Of a DNA stretch of 64,000 nt, positions 38,267 to 50,477 are shown piece by piece (the first letter of the stretch is position 1; the number at the start of each line of letters is the position of its first letter). The DNA lies in the NCBI GenBank assembly GCA_905250125.1, contig CAJNOL010000048.1, positions 268,080 through 332,079 of the forward strand, given 5' to 3'. Source of the DNA: Rotaria sordida (taxonomy: Eukaryota > Rotifera > Eurotatoria > Philodinida > Philodinidae). The notes under the pieces were generated by a model. That model did not search any database and was not told the origin of the DNA. It was given only the letters and a program-made list of their open reading frames with translations. Position numbers and translations under genes: made by a program.

Positions 38267-39900
38267 GATAAGAAAGTGTAAAATTAGTCACGTGTCAAAT
38301 TGTCGTTGAAAGAGTAAGAAGAAAAAAAAAAGTATAATGTTCTGATTTTGGTCTCGTCGTTTGTCAGAAACCGTCCAGAGTCAAGAAGTAAAAGTCCAAA
38401 GTCAGTAGTAGGAAACGTCTTTTTGTCAGAAAATGCTCAACTACATATCTTTAAAAAAAAAAAAAGAAAGAAAGACAGAAAACAAAATTTAAATAAACCA
38501 ACCGAAATATTCATCTTAAGATGACACTACTAATATTTTTCAAAAGAATTGCATAATCTTTATGATTATTTCATAAAATCAAGAATAAACGAGAAATAAA
38601 TCAATGACGGAATAGAAAGTAAATATTACCTTCACATATTTATTATGTATTAACTGATAAATCATCCAATCATGAGTAATATAATCTATCCAATATTTAC
38701 CAATAGTCATTCCGATTTTGTTTGATAAAAGAAAATAAAAAAAGTTATGGATTCTTGATGAGATAATTTTATTTATTCAATTCAGGATTTTCTTTTTATA
38801 GAGATAACATATATGTTATTTATTCTTTAGTAAAAAAAAACAAATTATTCATATTATTATTCATTTCTAGAAAGAATCTCACAACTTGTAATTTCATTGA
38901 CAACACTTATTTTAGACCATTTATAGGAGGATGCCGGAAATTTAAAACTTTTATGTTCGAATTATTTAGTGTCATTGAATAGAACACGTCTTGTATACAT
39001 AAGATTTTCTTGTTGGTCAATTTCATCTGCAAAATCAAGAAATAACTCTTATAATATTCTACAAAGTAAAAAAAAATAAAATATTTCTGTGACTTTCATG
39101 TCATAATATTTAGAATTTAATTTTTTTCGAACCTTTACAAGGAAAACTTATTTTCAAAAATTGAAAAGAAAAATTTGCTAAAATCTTGAATTGCAGGTAC
39201 CTTAAATATTTGCAAAAACAGATAATACATTTCAGAATTTCATTCTATCTTATAACGCAATGTATTCATAGACAAATACAAAATATTAAACGATAAAAAA
39301 AAAACTAAGAAATTCAGTGTTGCACTATCTTATGCTTAATGAATGATTGCCAAGTGAAGTAATACGATGATCATGTGTTCACTAAGTATAGAATAAACGA
39401 ATGAAAACATGTCCCGTCAACATTATTACAATCACATTCTATAATATCAAACAATATTTCTCACATCTCACTATTATATGTATTGGATATAAGAATCTAG
39501 AATTTAAGAATTTGTATTCTAGATTGTCAAGTACTGTAATACATATACTTCTATTACTATATAATAAATTTAACTCGATATTTTTTATGCGAATACATTT
39601 CGAGTTGTAGATTTTAGTTTGTTACTTATCGTATTCGGTACGAAAAGGACTGGCAAATGGATCACAAAACTTTTTACACCCGATTAAGCAGGATCATATA
39701 TCGGATGAAAATGCACACTTAGGTGAACATTGCGATACTGAATTCATAGGATTATTATACAGTTCAACAGACGAAGAGTCATCTTCAAAGTGTCGTTTTT
39801 TCACAAGTGTGAATTTCATATGATTCGATTAGTTTTTGCTAAGACTTCAAAGAAAGACGTTTGAGTAGTGAAAAAAAAATGAATTCTGAGCTTCTTCGAT
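38267..39900. other. Upstream of XPO1; possible stray exon, otherwise no gene
   Basis: On the minus strand, 39034-38963 reads as an exon-like piece: a TTTTGCAG acceptor, then DEIDQQENLMYTRRVLFNDTK and a stop. A 43-codon ORF starts at about 38713 (MTIGKYWIDYITHDW). Neither is recognised, and no partner exons were found. They may be remnants of a small or decayed gene. Confidence 0.3.
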
Positions 39901-40136
39901 GTTAGTAAAATAGACCTACAAATTAATCTACAAGAGTCCAACAATCTTTTGATCGATTTCATTTTTCAGCTGATGTATCAGAATGAGAATTGGACTCGCC
40001 TTCACCAAATTTTATTTGCCGTTTTTTTATCAATTATTAGGGTACTAAGGTTAGTTTCCTCTCACAATAAGGCTCTCAGATCATGCAGAATGTATTAATT
40101 ATGGTTATAAAAAGTTCACCGGACAATAAAAGCTGA

Positions 40137-40285
40137 AGGTGCGGGTGTGAGCGTGCGTGAAGGTTTGAATGCACGTGTTTGAAGGTGGGTATTGATCTTC
40201 TATTCATCAGCTCATACCTGTACCTAAATCAACACAGACTCATACCCACACTCGTCGTACCCGCATCCATACTCTCACAAATTTG
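40137..40285. repeat. Decayed G-rich/C-rich palindrome
   Basis: Left half: GGTGCGGGTGTGAGCGTGCG, then GAAGGTGGGTATTG. Right half: CATACCTGTACC, then CATACCCACACTCGTCGTAC and CCGCATCCATACTCTCAC. G-rich runs into C-rich, with the same polarity as the clean copies at 57.5 and 63.8 kb. Confidence 0.6.
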
Positions 40286-41248
40286 TTATAAGTATTCATG
40301 GTATAAAAATTTAAGTCGAAGATTGAGAGAATTTCCTGGTCAAAGCTTGTGATTTTATTGGAAAAAATAGTCGGCAATTCCATTTCTTGACTATGCGATG
40401 TGATGTTATATGCCTATCTTGCCATTGCCATCTATCTGGGAGTTGAGTGTGTCATTTTTCTGTTTGTTGTCTTAATCCAGATGTGATCGAATCAGTCAGA
40501 GATGTCTATTTGTTGATAATTAGATGAAAATGAAATTCTAAGGACAAAATCAAATCTATAAAAGTAGAAAACAAAGAAGTTTGTTCAGAGTGAATAGTAT
40601 CTCGTTTGACGAAACTGAATCCAACAACATAACATAAATGTGTTTTTAAACATCACTTTCAAGATTCACTTGTTCTCTCAAACAATGATTAACCTATCAA
40701 AAACAAAAAGAAATACTCGCACATTCTAAGCTGTCTAGCATCAAAGTTTACCGATGTGACTTTATCGTTAGTTTCGATTCAACGTTTCAGATAATCGATT
40801 CTGTAAAGACAAATTCGAAACAAAAACTTATTGAGACAAAGATAATATATCAATCTTACTTTTATTCAATATTTGCTTGAGAAACACTAGTAACTAATGA
40901 CCATGATGTGATTGAAAAGGCCTACAAGAAAATGAGAATGAAATATAGAAAGAAACGAAGATCTTTCATCTAAATAGACGAAAATATCTATTTATTAGAT
41001 TTGACAAGTGAACAAGAAAAAAACAGCAGACCGTATTGAGAATCATTAATGATTTAGATACGAGCCGTTCGAAAGCAGAAAATAGACGAAGAATTGCCGC
41101 AAACCAAATAATTAGATCAAGACATAAGAAAATTCTGCAATAGTATGAATATTAGACCGAACAAAAAAAATCCATTGAGCTTTCGAAACTCACTTTGAAA
41201 TGATAAAGAAATCTTCGACTACAGCGAATCGTGTGATGAACCCGATAA

Positions 41249-41348
41249 NNNNNNNNNNNNNNNNNNNNNNNNNNNNNNNNNNNNNNNNNNNNNNNNNNNN
41301 NNNNNNNNNNNNNNNNNNNNNNNNNNNNNNNNNNNNNNNNNNNNNNNN
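41249..41348. other. Assembly gap (100 N)
   Basis: Exactly 100 undetermined bases, the usual scaffold-gap placeholder. Real length unknown; ORFs crossing it are not meaningful. Confidence 0.98.
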
Positions 41349-42644
41349 TGAAATTTTTACTATGCATATATCTCAGACTGATGTATTTGTCATAGAAAAA
41401 TGAGCTCCAATGAGTTAACTCTAGATTAGTTGATAATTCGTACCAGGTACACGCCAACATAGTCAGCCTTCGGACAGTAATCATAGAAAATATATTTTTT
41501 TTGACGATAGTGCTGTCAGAAAAATTTTAATATCTTAACAATAGAATAGTATTTTTTCAAACAGCTTGCGTCAAAATTCTTCAAACTCTTTCCTCTATAA
41601 TATATTCAGAATTGAGCAAAACTTGAAGGCCTCGATTGAGCAAGGTCGGTCATGGCTTATATGAACCGGTTCTTATATTATCATGCTTCTATACCTAAAT
41701 TAAAAACTGAATATCTTTGTCCAGATACGCCATGGACAGCTCATATTTTAAATTTGTTAGTTTCTTGATGAAAGTGATCATTTGATCCGAACATGGTCAA
41801 TCGTTTTGCTCAATAGTACAAACCCTTCCATTGTTAGATCTGTAATCGAAATCCCGATTATGAAATGAACACATATGTCAGAATCTCCATATTAGAATAA
41901 GGTGAATATTTTATTGCAGAATACGATATGTAGAATAATACATATGAAATATTCAATAGAGTATGACATGTTAATGGAAATAGAATCATGAAATTTTGAT
42001 TTCCAATTTCGTACACTCAAACATAACGGCGTAACCACTATTGAAATGAACGGAGGCTGATCTTCAAGAGAAAGTGATTATGCCTCAAGAGTAGATCTCT
42101 GCCATTCTATAAATGGAAACATTTCATCTTAATAGTGGCCAATATCACACCATAAGAACCTAAGCAATGACAAAATTCTGGTTATTATGCCACTATTCGA
42201 GTATTTGTTCAATCTTCGAACTATCATATACGATTCAGCCACTCTGGATATGCTCTCGGACTATTGAATTTCGAAGACAAATATATTTTTCTGACCTGTT
42301 TATGCTACATGAGAATCTTTTTAAAATTCTTCATTATAAGGAAAAAAGCGTCCGTTTAAACTGTCACAGAGAAAAGATGGTCATTTACACAAACACTTGT
42401 GATTTTAATAATCGATCGATGCGTACATACAGTAACAAGTTGTGAGCTTCACCTGAATTAAGACATTTAAAAAAATTTTTCTTTGAATATTCCATCCCAC
42501 ATAAGAAATAGAGTACTGTATTTTCTTTTGACGTTATTTACGAGAGAAGCTTAGCATTTAATTATAAAGGGCAATCAATAGCAAGTTCCATGAGAGACTC
42601 TCTCTAATGGTGACCAAAATAATAATTAGCGATCTGCTTTGCCA

Positions 42645-42875
42645 CGACGAAAGTCGACACTTTTCATCAGTATTGGTAATTATGAAAACAGTCGAACTCT
42701 AATTATTGAAACAAACGACATGCGAGCTGTGTCATCAAAATTTGAAACTCAAGGACATGGGATATCAGCAAGTTACAATTAACCTTAATGTTTAATCGAG
42801 TGATATTATCCTATTTTATATTGCTGGTCATGGAGCACAATTGAATGCATTTAATTTAATTTTTGTATATGAGGA
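42645..42875 (+). pseudogene. Caspase-like (peptidase C14 p20) relic
   Basis: Two protein-like pieces are separated by stops and a frame change. The first reads IGNYENSRTLIIETNDM.., like the first strand and 'NDA' loop of the C14 fold. The second reads SSDIILFYIAGHGAQLNAF, matching the strand and catalytic His-Gly block (GHG, His codon 42829-42831) of caspase/metacaspase-like domains. The catalytic Cys region is absent; the relic ends where a decayed G/C palindrome begins (42880). Non-functional. Identification rests on the GHG block and spacing. Confidence 0.6.
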
Positions 42876-42879
42876 TACG

Positions 42880-42972
42880 TGTAGATGTGAGTGTAGCTTT
42901 TGCTTTTTTTCTCCAACCGTCTTCACACAACACTTCCAGACTCATATCTACATCGACAACCACACCAAGTGA
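42880..42972. repeat. Decayed G-rich/C-rich palindrome
   Basis: GTGTAGATGTGAGTGTAGC is followed by CTTCACACAACACTTCC, CTCATATCTACATCG and CAACCACACC. Weak, but the same polarity and composition as the clean copies. Confidence 0.45.
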
Positions 42973-45900
42973 TAGAGAGAAAGAAAAACGATAAATGTTG
43001 AGTATCAGCTCACAAATTGACTACCAACCTTTTTTTTATCGGATTACCTTTTCGTCGATTTTTTTTGACTAACCAATCATTGACAACTGCACACTCATAG
43101 TTATTCTTCAACAGTAGAGCCTATTATCGTTAAGGAGAGACAATATAGATGAAGCAAAAAGATTTATGATCAATAGAAGATAGATAAATAGCATGATCAA
43201 CGACTCAATTGTAACGACCAAAATTTTTCTTTCTGAAAAAATCTGACGTACTCTCAAAGTATGTATTTGAAAGATCAATAGTGCGCGTACTTAATTGTGA
43301 AAAGATCCTTGTTTTTTTCAGAGCGAGACTCAATTCCACCGATAAAATGTAATACGAAGGAGATAAACGACTGATTTTAAATTTTCAGATTTCGACTGAA
43401 GCTTTGTTATGTTTGACTTCAAAAGCTCTCAAACTGACTTTTCTTTTCACTTGTCTGAGTTTGAAGATTGACATGCTATACAAATTGAATTTGCTTTTAA
43501 AATAGAAGATTTCCAACATTTTGATTTGTTTTATATATGAGATCTGTGTTAAAATAACAAGAAATCAGCTTCTTTCTCAAGTTAATCTCTTGAAGAAACA
43601 AAAAAAAAGTCGTATTGATAATAACAGTATGTAGTAATTCATTATGTCGTAGTTTTTCAGTTTTTTTCGTGTGTAATGCACATTGATTACGTTCAGATAG
43701 ATTTATAAGTTAGATCACTGTCTCAGAAGAAAACAGATAATGTACAGACAAGTCATATAAAGCTATTTTCGTCACTGTAAAACACTACTCGGACAGAGAA
43801 AACCTTTAAAAAACAGCGTTATTATACAATTTTGAAACTAGTTAAAACGCATTCAAAGGACTAAATATATTTTAATGCAGCAATATGTCACAGGAAACTT
43901 GAATTGTTTTTTTCTTTTGATACTAGTTTACTGCATTCTTTAGCAGCTCACAGTAGCTTGTTTATGTAACAGAATTAGCTTTTTTATATTAATATATAAT
44001 CTCATGAACATTAAAATATAGATAGCCAATTCCAAGGCACTATGCTCAGGATTTATACAGCATGTGAGTAGATATTGATATCTGGATTGATTTCTGAGCA
44101 GATGAGAGCCTATTTATAAATGTTAAAATAGAAAAGAATATTGTTAAAATATTTTTATTTATTTATTTATCTCTCTCATATGCGGTAGATTCTATTTTGT
44201 AGTTTTCATATATTTTTCTATAATCTAATTCATATTATAGTTTTTTTCAAACTTATGTTCGATTATAATCTGCTTATACAATAGATTTATTATTAGTTTG
44301 TTTTATTATAATTATCGACACTTCTTGTAATACGAAGAATTTAAAGTGAATAATATAAGTTTAAATAATCCTGTTTCAATATATATACAAAAAAAAAATA
44401 TATGAATAGAATAATTTCATGTTTTATTCACAATAAAAGATAATTGAGCATGAACGAATTGAAGATAATACTATGTTGAATTAAGTCAAAATTTATAAAA
44501 ATAGGATACATACATATCGAATAAAAAGAAACCGCGTTTAAACGTGTTTAACTTGCCTAGCTTCTATAGATGATAAATCACATTCGTCGAGAATTCGTAC
44601 GCTTTCTATAAGTTTTCACTGCATTCTAAAACCTTCTTCTGAATAATATCGTAAGCATCCTAACGCTAATTTCAGTAGATAATTAGAAGCAACAAAAAAT
44701 CAATTTTTATGTCGCAACGATAATTCATCATATTAAGATGTTTTTTTCCGTTGTTTTTCGACTATTTGATCAATAGACCCACGTAGACAAATATTGATCT
44801 TTAACGTTTTCCGAACAAAAATAGTGAATTTCGATCGATTGTTAAGTTTTTTTCTCAGTTATTCAAAAGAATGCACAAAAAATTGTTTCAGCAGAGGGTT
44901 ATATTATAAAAATGATTATGCTTCGATCACTTCAATAACTCTCTATGAGTTAAAAGTCAATCAATAAACATTTTGTTACTGAAATTAAAATAATTATTAT
45001 GGACGAGATCGAAAAACATTATCAAAGTATCTGCGTAACATTTTTGACAGTATTTCTGGTAACATTGTAATTATTAAAGAGGACAGTCGAACTTTCCATC
45101 AAGGGAACGAAACGCTAAGTTCTTACATGCTCCCGTGTAGTGTCATCACTAATAACTATGTAAGACATTAGCTTTTTAGTAAAGAGAAACTGTAAGAATA
45201 TAAGAGATTGTATGTCGTCTCTTTATTTTTTTCTTCTTATTCTAGTTCCATACTTCTATCGTATATGGATGGCATACATATTCTTTTTTTTCCTTTTCTG
45301 CGCTTAGGATATAATATTAATATATATCGTTCTCTCTTCTTTGATCTAATTCAGGTGCATTGGTATTTTCCTTCTCATTCATGTTTTTTCCTAGTGCATT
45401 CATATTCATATATATAATCGCGATTCTTTTAGAATAAAGACAGAGATTAGACAGCGAACATCTAACTGAAACGTGTCTTTTTCTTCTTATAGATAATCAA
45501 TTTGTAACAGTAGGTGATCGATCAATCTCTGATACATACATCTTTTTTCTCTTCCTCAAGGTCATTTCATGGGAATAGAATAATGCATACTTCTTTGTAT
45601 AAGAGAGTTGTTTTTTTGTTTTTTCATTTAATATTTCAATTAGAATGCAATAAGATATTTTTCAATAGGTACATTTTTTCTTCGTTATTTGTCTATCGAT
45701 AGGTAAGGATAGAGAGGAAAAGTGCTTTTTTTATTATCGTATGAATTTTTGTGCAGCTATAGGTAGTTCATAACAATAGAAGATAGATAGTAGTCATTAA
45801 AAATTTTAGTTCTTTGTTAATATGATATAAAAATTTATTGTTTAGTAAAATTCCTTTTTTTCTGATTGTCAATTAATAGAAATAGAGAAAAATGTACATT

Positions 45901-46420
45901 TATTAAAATAAATGTACGGAGTTTTTCTTCTTCTATGAAATATCTACGTATTTTTAATCGACAGATATTACTATCTGTGCAAATAACAAATCTGTAGCGT
46001 TAGGCGAGAAGACTCTGAATATTTTTTATTTACATCCATAGTTTTTCCGGTAAGTACTCAATTCTTAATATATCTCGATATCAATAAATACAATTTTTTT
46101 ACGATGAAGTAGTTAGCTCACAGTGGTTTTGGATAAATCCTTCTCTAACACGAGTCTATTTTTGTCGAATATTCCGTTATGAGATTAGAGACGTGTCCAA
46201 ATAGTATTTAAGTGTATTCTTTCTTTTTGTTTTGATGAGTAGTTCATTCATAAAGTAGTTAGGGATATTTCTTATCCAATATAAATTAGTTAGACGATTT
46301 TAAATCTTTACTTTTAAAAGAGTTTAGAACGGTTTCTTTACCAACTCATTTTTTCTTAATGGTTGACGCAAAAATCACTAAAGTTAAGTATATATTGAAT
46401 CTCAGAATAATACTCGTACC
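42973..46420. other. Gene desert
   Basis: About 3.4 kb of AT-rich sequence. ORFs are short (the longest, near 45208-45702, are Phe/Ser/Leu-rich translations of T-rich DNA). No domain, RNA gene or coding-like segment was recognised. Confidence 0.6.
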
Positions 46421-46423
46421 ATA

Positions 46424-47185
46424 CAGGGTGTTCCAAACGTCCCCGAGAAAAGTAAATTTGAATATTTCCATTATTTATCAAGTTTAATCAACTGATTTTT
46501 TTTTCAAATGATAGGTACTAGTGTGAAGTTTTTTTTTATACGAATAAGGTTCATAAATACTGTTCAAAGTTATTAGTTTTGGGTGATATACAAAACGCAC
46601 CCGTTTTTTGGTTTCCAAAAAATTGCTAGGTTGTGTTTCTTTTTTAATGCTTTAATTTCTTGCATTCTGTGTGACGTTTAATCCTTTACTATCATTTGCA
46701 TGCATTTCTTTTGGTATGCCACTATAAAAAGAAGCCTAATGGTGTCAAGTTTGGTATTTACGAAGCTCATGAAACCGTTTTATGTTTCCGAACGATGACT
46801 CATGAACTCGAACAGGTGAACCGATCTTTTGAGCTTCATGATCGCCGGATTTGACTCCATTAGGCTTCGTTTTGTTGTGATATACCAAAAGAAATGCATA
46901 GAAATGATAGTAAAGTATCTGATCGATCTAAACGTCAGACAGAATGCAAGAAATTAAAGCATTAAAAAAGAAACACAACCTAGCAATTTTTTGGAAACCG
47001 AAAAACGGGTGCTTTTTGTATATCAGCCAAAACTAATAACTTTGAACAGTATTTATGAAACTTATTCGTATAAAAAAAAACTTCATACTGGTACCTATCA
47101 TTTGAAAAAAAAATCAGTTGATTAAACTTGATAAATAATGGAAATATTCAAATTTACTTTTCTCGGGAACTTTTAGAACACCCTG
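46424..47185. mobile_element. Mariner-type non-autonomous fold-back element flanked by TA
   Basis: Ends are CAGGGTGTTCC and its complement GAACACCCTG, immediately flanked by TA on each side (46422-46423, 47186-47187), the classic Tc1/mariner target duplication. Arms of about 330 bp are close inverted copies (for example AAATTTGAATATTTCCATTA mirrored by TAATGGAAATATTCAAATTT, and GAAACACAACCTAGCAATTT as the mirror of the left arm). The centre (46760-46830) has no transposase ORF. The whole unit is 762 bp and well preserved, thus probably young. Confidence 0.93.
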
Positions 47186-47730
47186 TATAAGATGGTTTCG
47201 AAGTTCTTACATATAGTAGAATCTAGCCAAGTTTCTTTAAGCAAAATTCGATGAATCTTATTTGATCGATTCGAAATCATAATCGAATTTCAGTTAATTG
47301 ACTTTAATACTACAGAAATCAGTTGGAATGAGTTATAAAAAAATTCGGATTTCTTAGTCAATGCTGATCGATCCTGGCAGTGTCGAATTAGATAGTTGAA
47401 ATTTAGTAACGATTTCGGATAAAACAATTGAAACATATCAAGTCTCATTAGAGAAACTTTGTTGTAAGTCAATTTGAACAGTATCTATCGTCAAATACAA
47501 AGTAAAGATAACTTTTCGTTTGAAAAATCGGAAAAAAATGTAAATCCTATGTACTTTTTGTCTTGATATTGACTAATCTTTTTTTTCTTATCAAATGAAG
47601 TAATTTTTCGACTTTTTCTGGATCACAATAAATAAATATACTTTGCTCTTTGCTACATTTTTTTTGTTTCTTTATCATTGAAGTTCAATTGCTTCGTGTC
47701 TCATATTTACCTCAAGACAATAATAGATTC

Positions 47731-49568
47731 ATGTCTTTTTTCGTATCTATTCTGTTGCTGTGCGTTGGCCTATGTGGAGTACTCATCCATGGATGGGGCC
47801 CAGTAGGACACAGTTTCGTTGTTCGTCTAGCAGAAACTCAATTAAATAGTTCGGAATTTGATTGGCTACGAGCATTGGTACCATGGCATCATAAAGGCAA
47901 TTTAAGTGCTATGGCTATATGGCCCGATATTATTCTCAATCCGAATACGAATCCTATTGGCTATGAAAATTGGTTATGGACTGCCGAATTACATTATATT
48001 CGTATACCCGATTGGAACTGTTCGTATATATCTGAACGAGATTGTCCACAAGATCGATGTATTGAAGGTGCATTAAAAAATTATACGAAGCGTATCGTTG
48101 CTCCCTTAGGTGGATTAATTGACGAAACACAACGACAAGAGGCTCTATTTTTTCTTCTTCATTTTGTTGGTGACATTCATCAGCCATTGCATGCCGGATT
48201 TATTGGCGACAAAGGCGGTACTGCGCTCAAAGGTAAGTATTATTTCTCGTGCGAAACACAAGGAAAATTTTTTTTTATGATAAATCTATTCGAATCTTTC
48301 TAAAATACGATAACTGAGGCCTGGCTAATAGTACAATACTAATAATAATCGATGTATTGATTCTATACTTTAGATAACAAATTGAGAAAGTATTTTATGA
48401 AAAACCTACCTGTAATAGACATACAGCGTGAAATATTGCTTTTCCCAATTTCGCTCCTCATAGATCGCGACAGGCAGGTAGAATGGATAAGATTTTCAAG
48501 TTTCACATGCTCTAACCTTCATTTCGACACGTTAACGTTTCTGACCGTGAGGTCTCATATGATCAAGATGGATAGGACTTTCATTTATGAGTAGAACAAA
48601 CCCTGTGCATTTAACACTTTAATTCTGAAGGAATTGCAGAGAAAGCTTTTGCTTTGGAAAGTGCAATTCAATTAACTTAATCATACTGAATGCATTACTT
48701 TAAAATGATCGAATAAATGAATTATGTTCGTTTCCATAAAAAATATAAGAAAATTTTCTTTTTTCGGCGTCTCGGAATCTCGTCACTAACTATCTCCATT
48801 ATCTCCGATATCATTTTCTTTCGAAGATAACCATATTCGACAGATTGACAAGATCTTATTTTCCATGATGGTGAGACATTTCTTCAGCATTTGATATAAA
48901 AAAATTCTTTGACAAAACAAAATCAATTTCGAAAAAAAACTTTATTGGAGCTAATGCGTAATAATGCCCGAATTCGAAGTCACCGGTCAGAATCAGAGAA
49001 CGAATCTAGTCAATAATTTCTCATGCGGCCTTCTATTGAATGATTGGAAAACAATTCTCTATAAAACTCTCTCAGACAATATTAGTTCAAATTATTGTAT
49101 TTATTTATAGGCTATTTCATGGGCGCAACTCAACAGACTGATTTTCATTGGTTATGGGATGATGATATTTTAATGTATCGTCTACATAAACATTTTTCAT
49201 CAAATATTGAGCATTATTTCAATTATCTTTATTCACTTATGATCAATCAATCGTCTACCATCGATATGAATAGTGATAAAGATTATAAAACATGGATTCG
49301 AGAAGATATTGATATTGTCTGTTCGCAACTCTATACCGATGATAATAATCAAAATATCAGTGGTTCGTTCAATTTGAATCAACTCTATTTCGAACGAAAT
49401 TATCCATTGATCGATAAACGAATCGTTCAAGCCGGTCGCCGTCTTGGCATACTTCTCAGAAGTTTGAAACCCGAACAACCTAACTCATCATGTATTACAC
49501 TTTGTTCCAGTACGATTGCTATCATTATCATACTCAGTATTCAATTTATATTTGGTATCGGTATTTGA
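47731..49568 (+). CDS. Secreted or membrane-anchored S1/P1-type zinc nuclease
   Basis: Zn-dependent, single-strand-preferring nuclease/3'-nucleotidase of the S1/P1 family. Exons 47731-48232 and 49111-49568 join across an 878-nt GT..AG intron to give 319 aa. The start at 47731 is chosen because it opens a signal peptide (MSFFVSILLLCVGLCGVLIH) that would expose Trp of WGPVGH, the N-terminal Trp/His zinc ligands. The other ligands are also seen: AIWPD (Asp), LHYIRIP (His), LHFVGDIHQPLHAGF (His, Asp, His) and FHWLWDDD (His, Asp). N-glycosylation sites are present. The C-terminus ends in a hydrophobic stretch (IAIIIILSIQFIFGIGI) suggesting a GPI signal or membrane anchor. AATAAA at 49634. The family is mainly plant, fungal, protist and bacterial, so gene transfer is plausible; the intron argues for a eukaryotic gene and not contamination. 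Confidence 0.88.
48233..49110 (+). other. Intron of the S1/P1 nuclease gene
   Basis: 878 nt from GTAAGTAT to TTATAG, interrupting between the HQPLHAGF..DKGGTALK and FHWLWDDD blocks. Much longer than most introns in this window; no element was recognised in it. Confidence 0.8.
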
Positions 49569-49721
49569 CGTTATTATCGTTTCTATAAAAAAAAAACGAA
49601 ACTACAACAAAAGACGATAAATTTCTTGATTGAAATAAAGCTTAGTCTAACAAATGATGCGGTTTGTAAATTTGATAGTCGTTTGTGCGTCAATTACTCA
49701 TGCTATCCTCAAATAAATTCA

Positions 49722-49815
49722 GGGCGGAGGGATGAAAGGGTGTGAATAGAGAGAAGTCAAGCCTCCACAGTCATACCGTACTCACATTGACATCCATAAA
49801 CACACCTATACTCAC
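49722..49815. repeat. Decayed G-rich/C-rich palindrome
   Basis: GGGCGGAGGGATGAAAGGGT, then GTG, is followed by CCTCCACAGTCATACCGTAC, CACATTGACATCC, CACACCTATACTCACCC. Same G-to-C polarity as the other loci; lies 150 bp downstream of the nuclease gene. Confidence 0.55.
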
Positions 49816-50460
49816 CCAACAATGTGTTAAGCAGACTATGGAAAATAATTGATGATCTAGATATTTCATACATATGTCACTTAGCATTGAGAATTGCATC
49901 GACAAAAGTGATTGAAATTCAAGAAAGACGAGTACAAGCTCATCTGTATTACATTTACTTTACTATCTCAAAAGATAGTACTTTATATATGAATAAGTTT
50001 TTGTAAGCTCTGTGAGATCGATAAGTGTGTATGTACTGAATGTGAATTTGTAAAAAGTCGAGTTTGCAGAACCTGTTTGAGTCTTAAAGCAAATAAAGGA
50101 ACACTAACAGAGTTGGACAGTATTTATTATAATTTGAATATTTACTTTTGATATTGTATCAATTACTGGACAGCAATCTAATCCGATAATTATTCTATAC
50201 TAACTTAAAAATCAACAAATTGTTTATTGATACAAAATTTAGATGCTCAAATTTTGCACGGATCCATTGTTAAAGAAAGATTTACAAGTCTCGCAATTGT
50301 CATTTCAGAAAGCTCATCAGATAGAATGTATTTTTCTGTATGTATTTTAAAATCTTCATTTTATTTTAATCTTTCTCGCTCGACTATTACTGTTGATGAA
50401 TACATTTACGCTTTAAAAATTTTCAATTCAATACAAAATAATTTATAAATGTTATACTGT
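49816..50460. other. No gene recognised between nuclease and sHSP genes
   Basis: Short ORFs only (60-73 codons), none recognised. Confidence 0.5.
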
Positions 50461-50477
50461 TATCGTTCGACAAATTT

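Noticed and set aside
38580..39034. Possible extra 5' exons of XPO1 or a small gene on the minus strand
   Set aside because: Reading frames do not join to XPO1 and no family is recognised; kept only as a note within the upstream region.
41152..41484. ORFs crossing the N gap
   Set aside because: They depend on undetermined bases.
45208..45702. Phe/Ser/Leu-rich ORFs
   Set aside because: Translations of T-rich spacer; no motif, and composition typical of noncoding DNA here.
47954..48187. Minus-strand ORF
   Set aside because: Antisense shadow of the S1/P1 nuclease exon.
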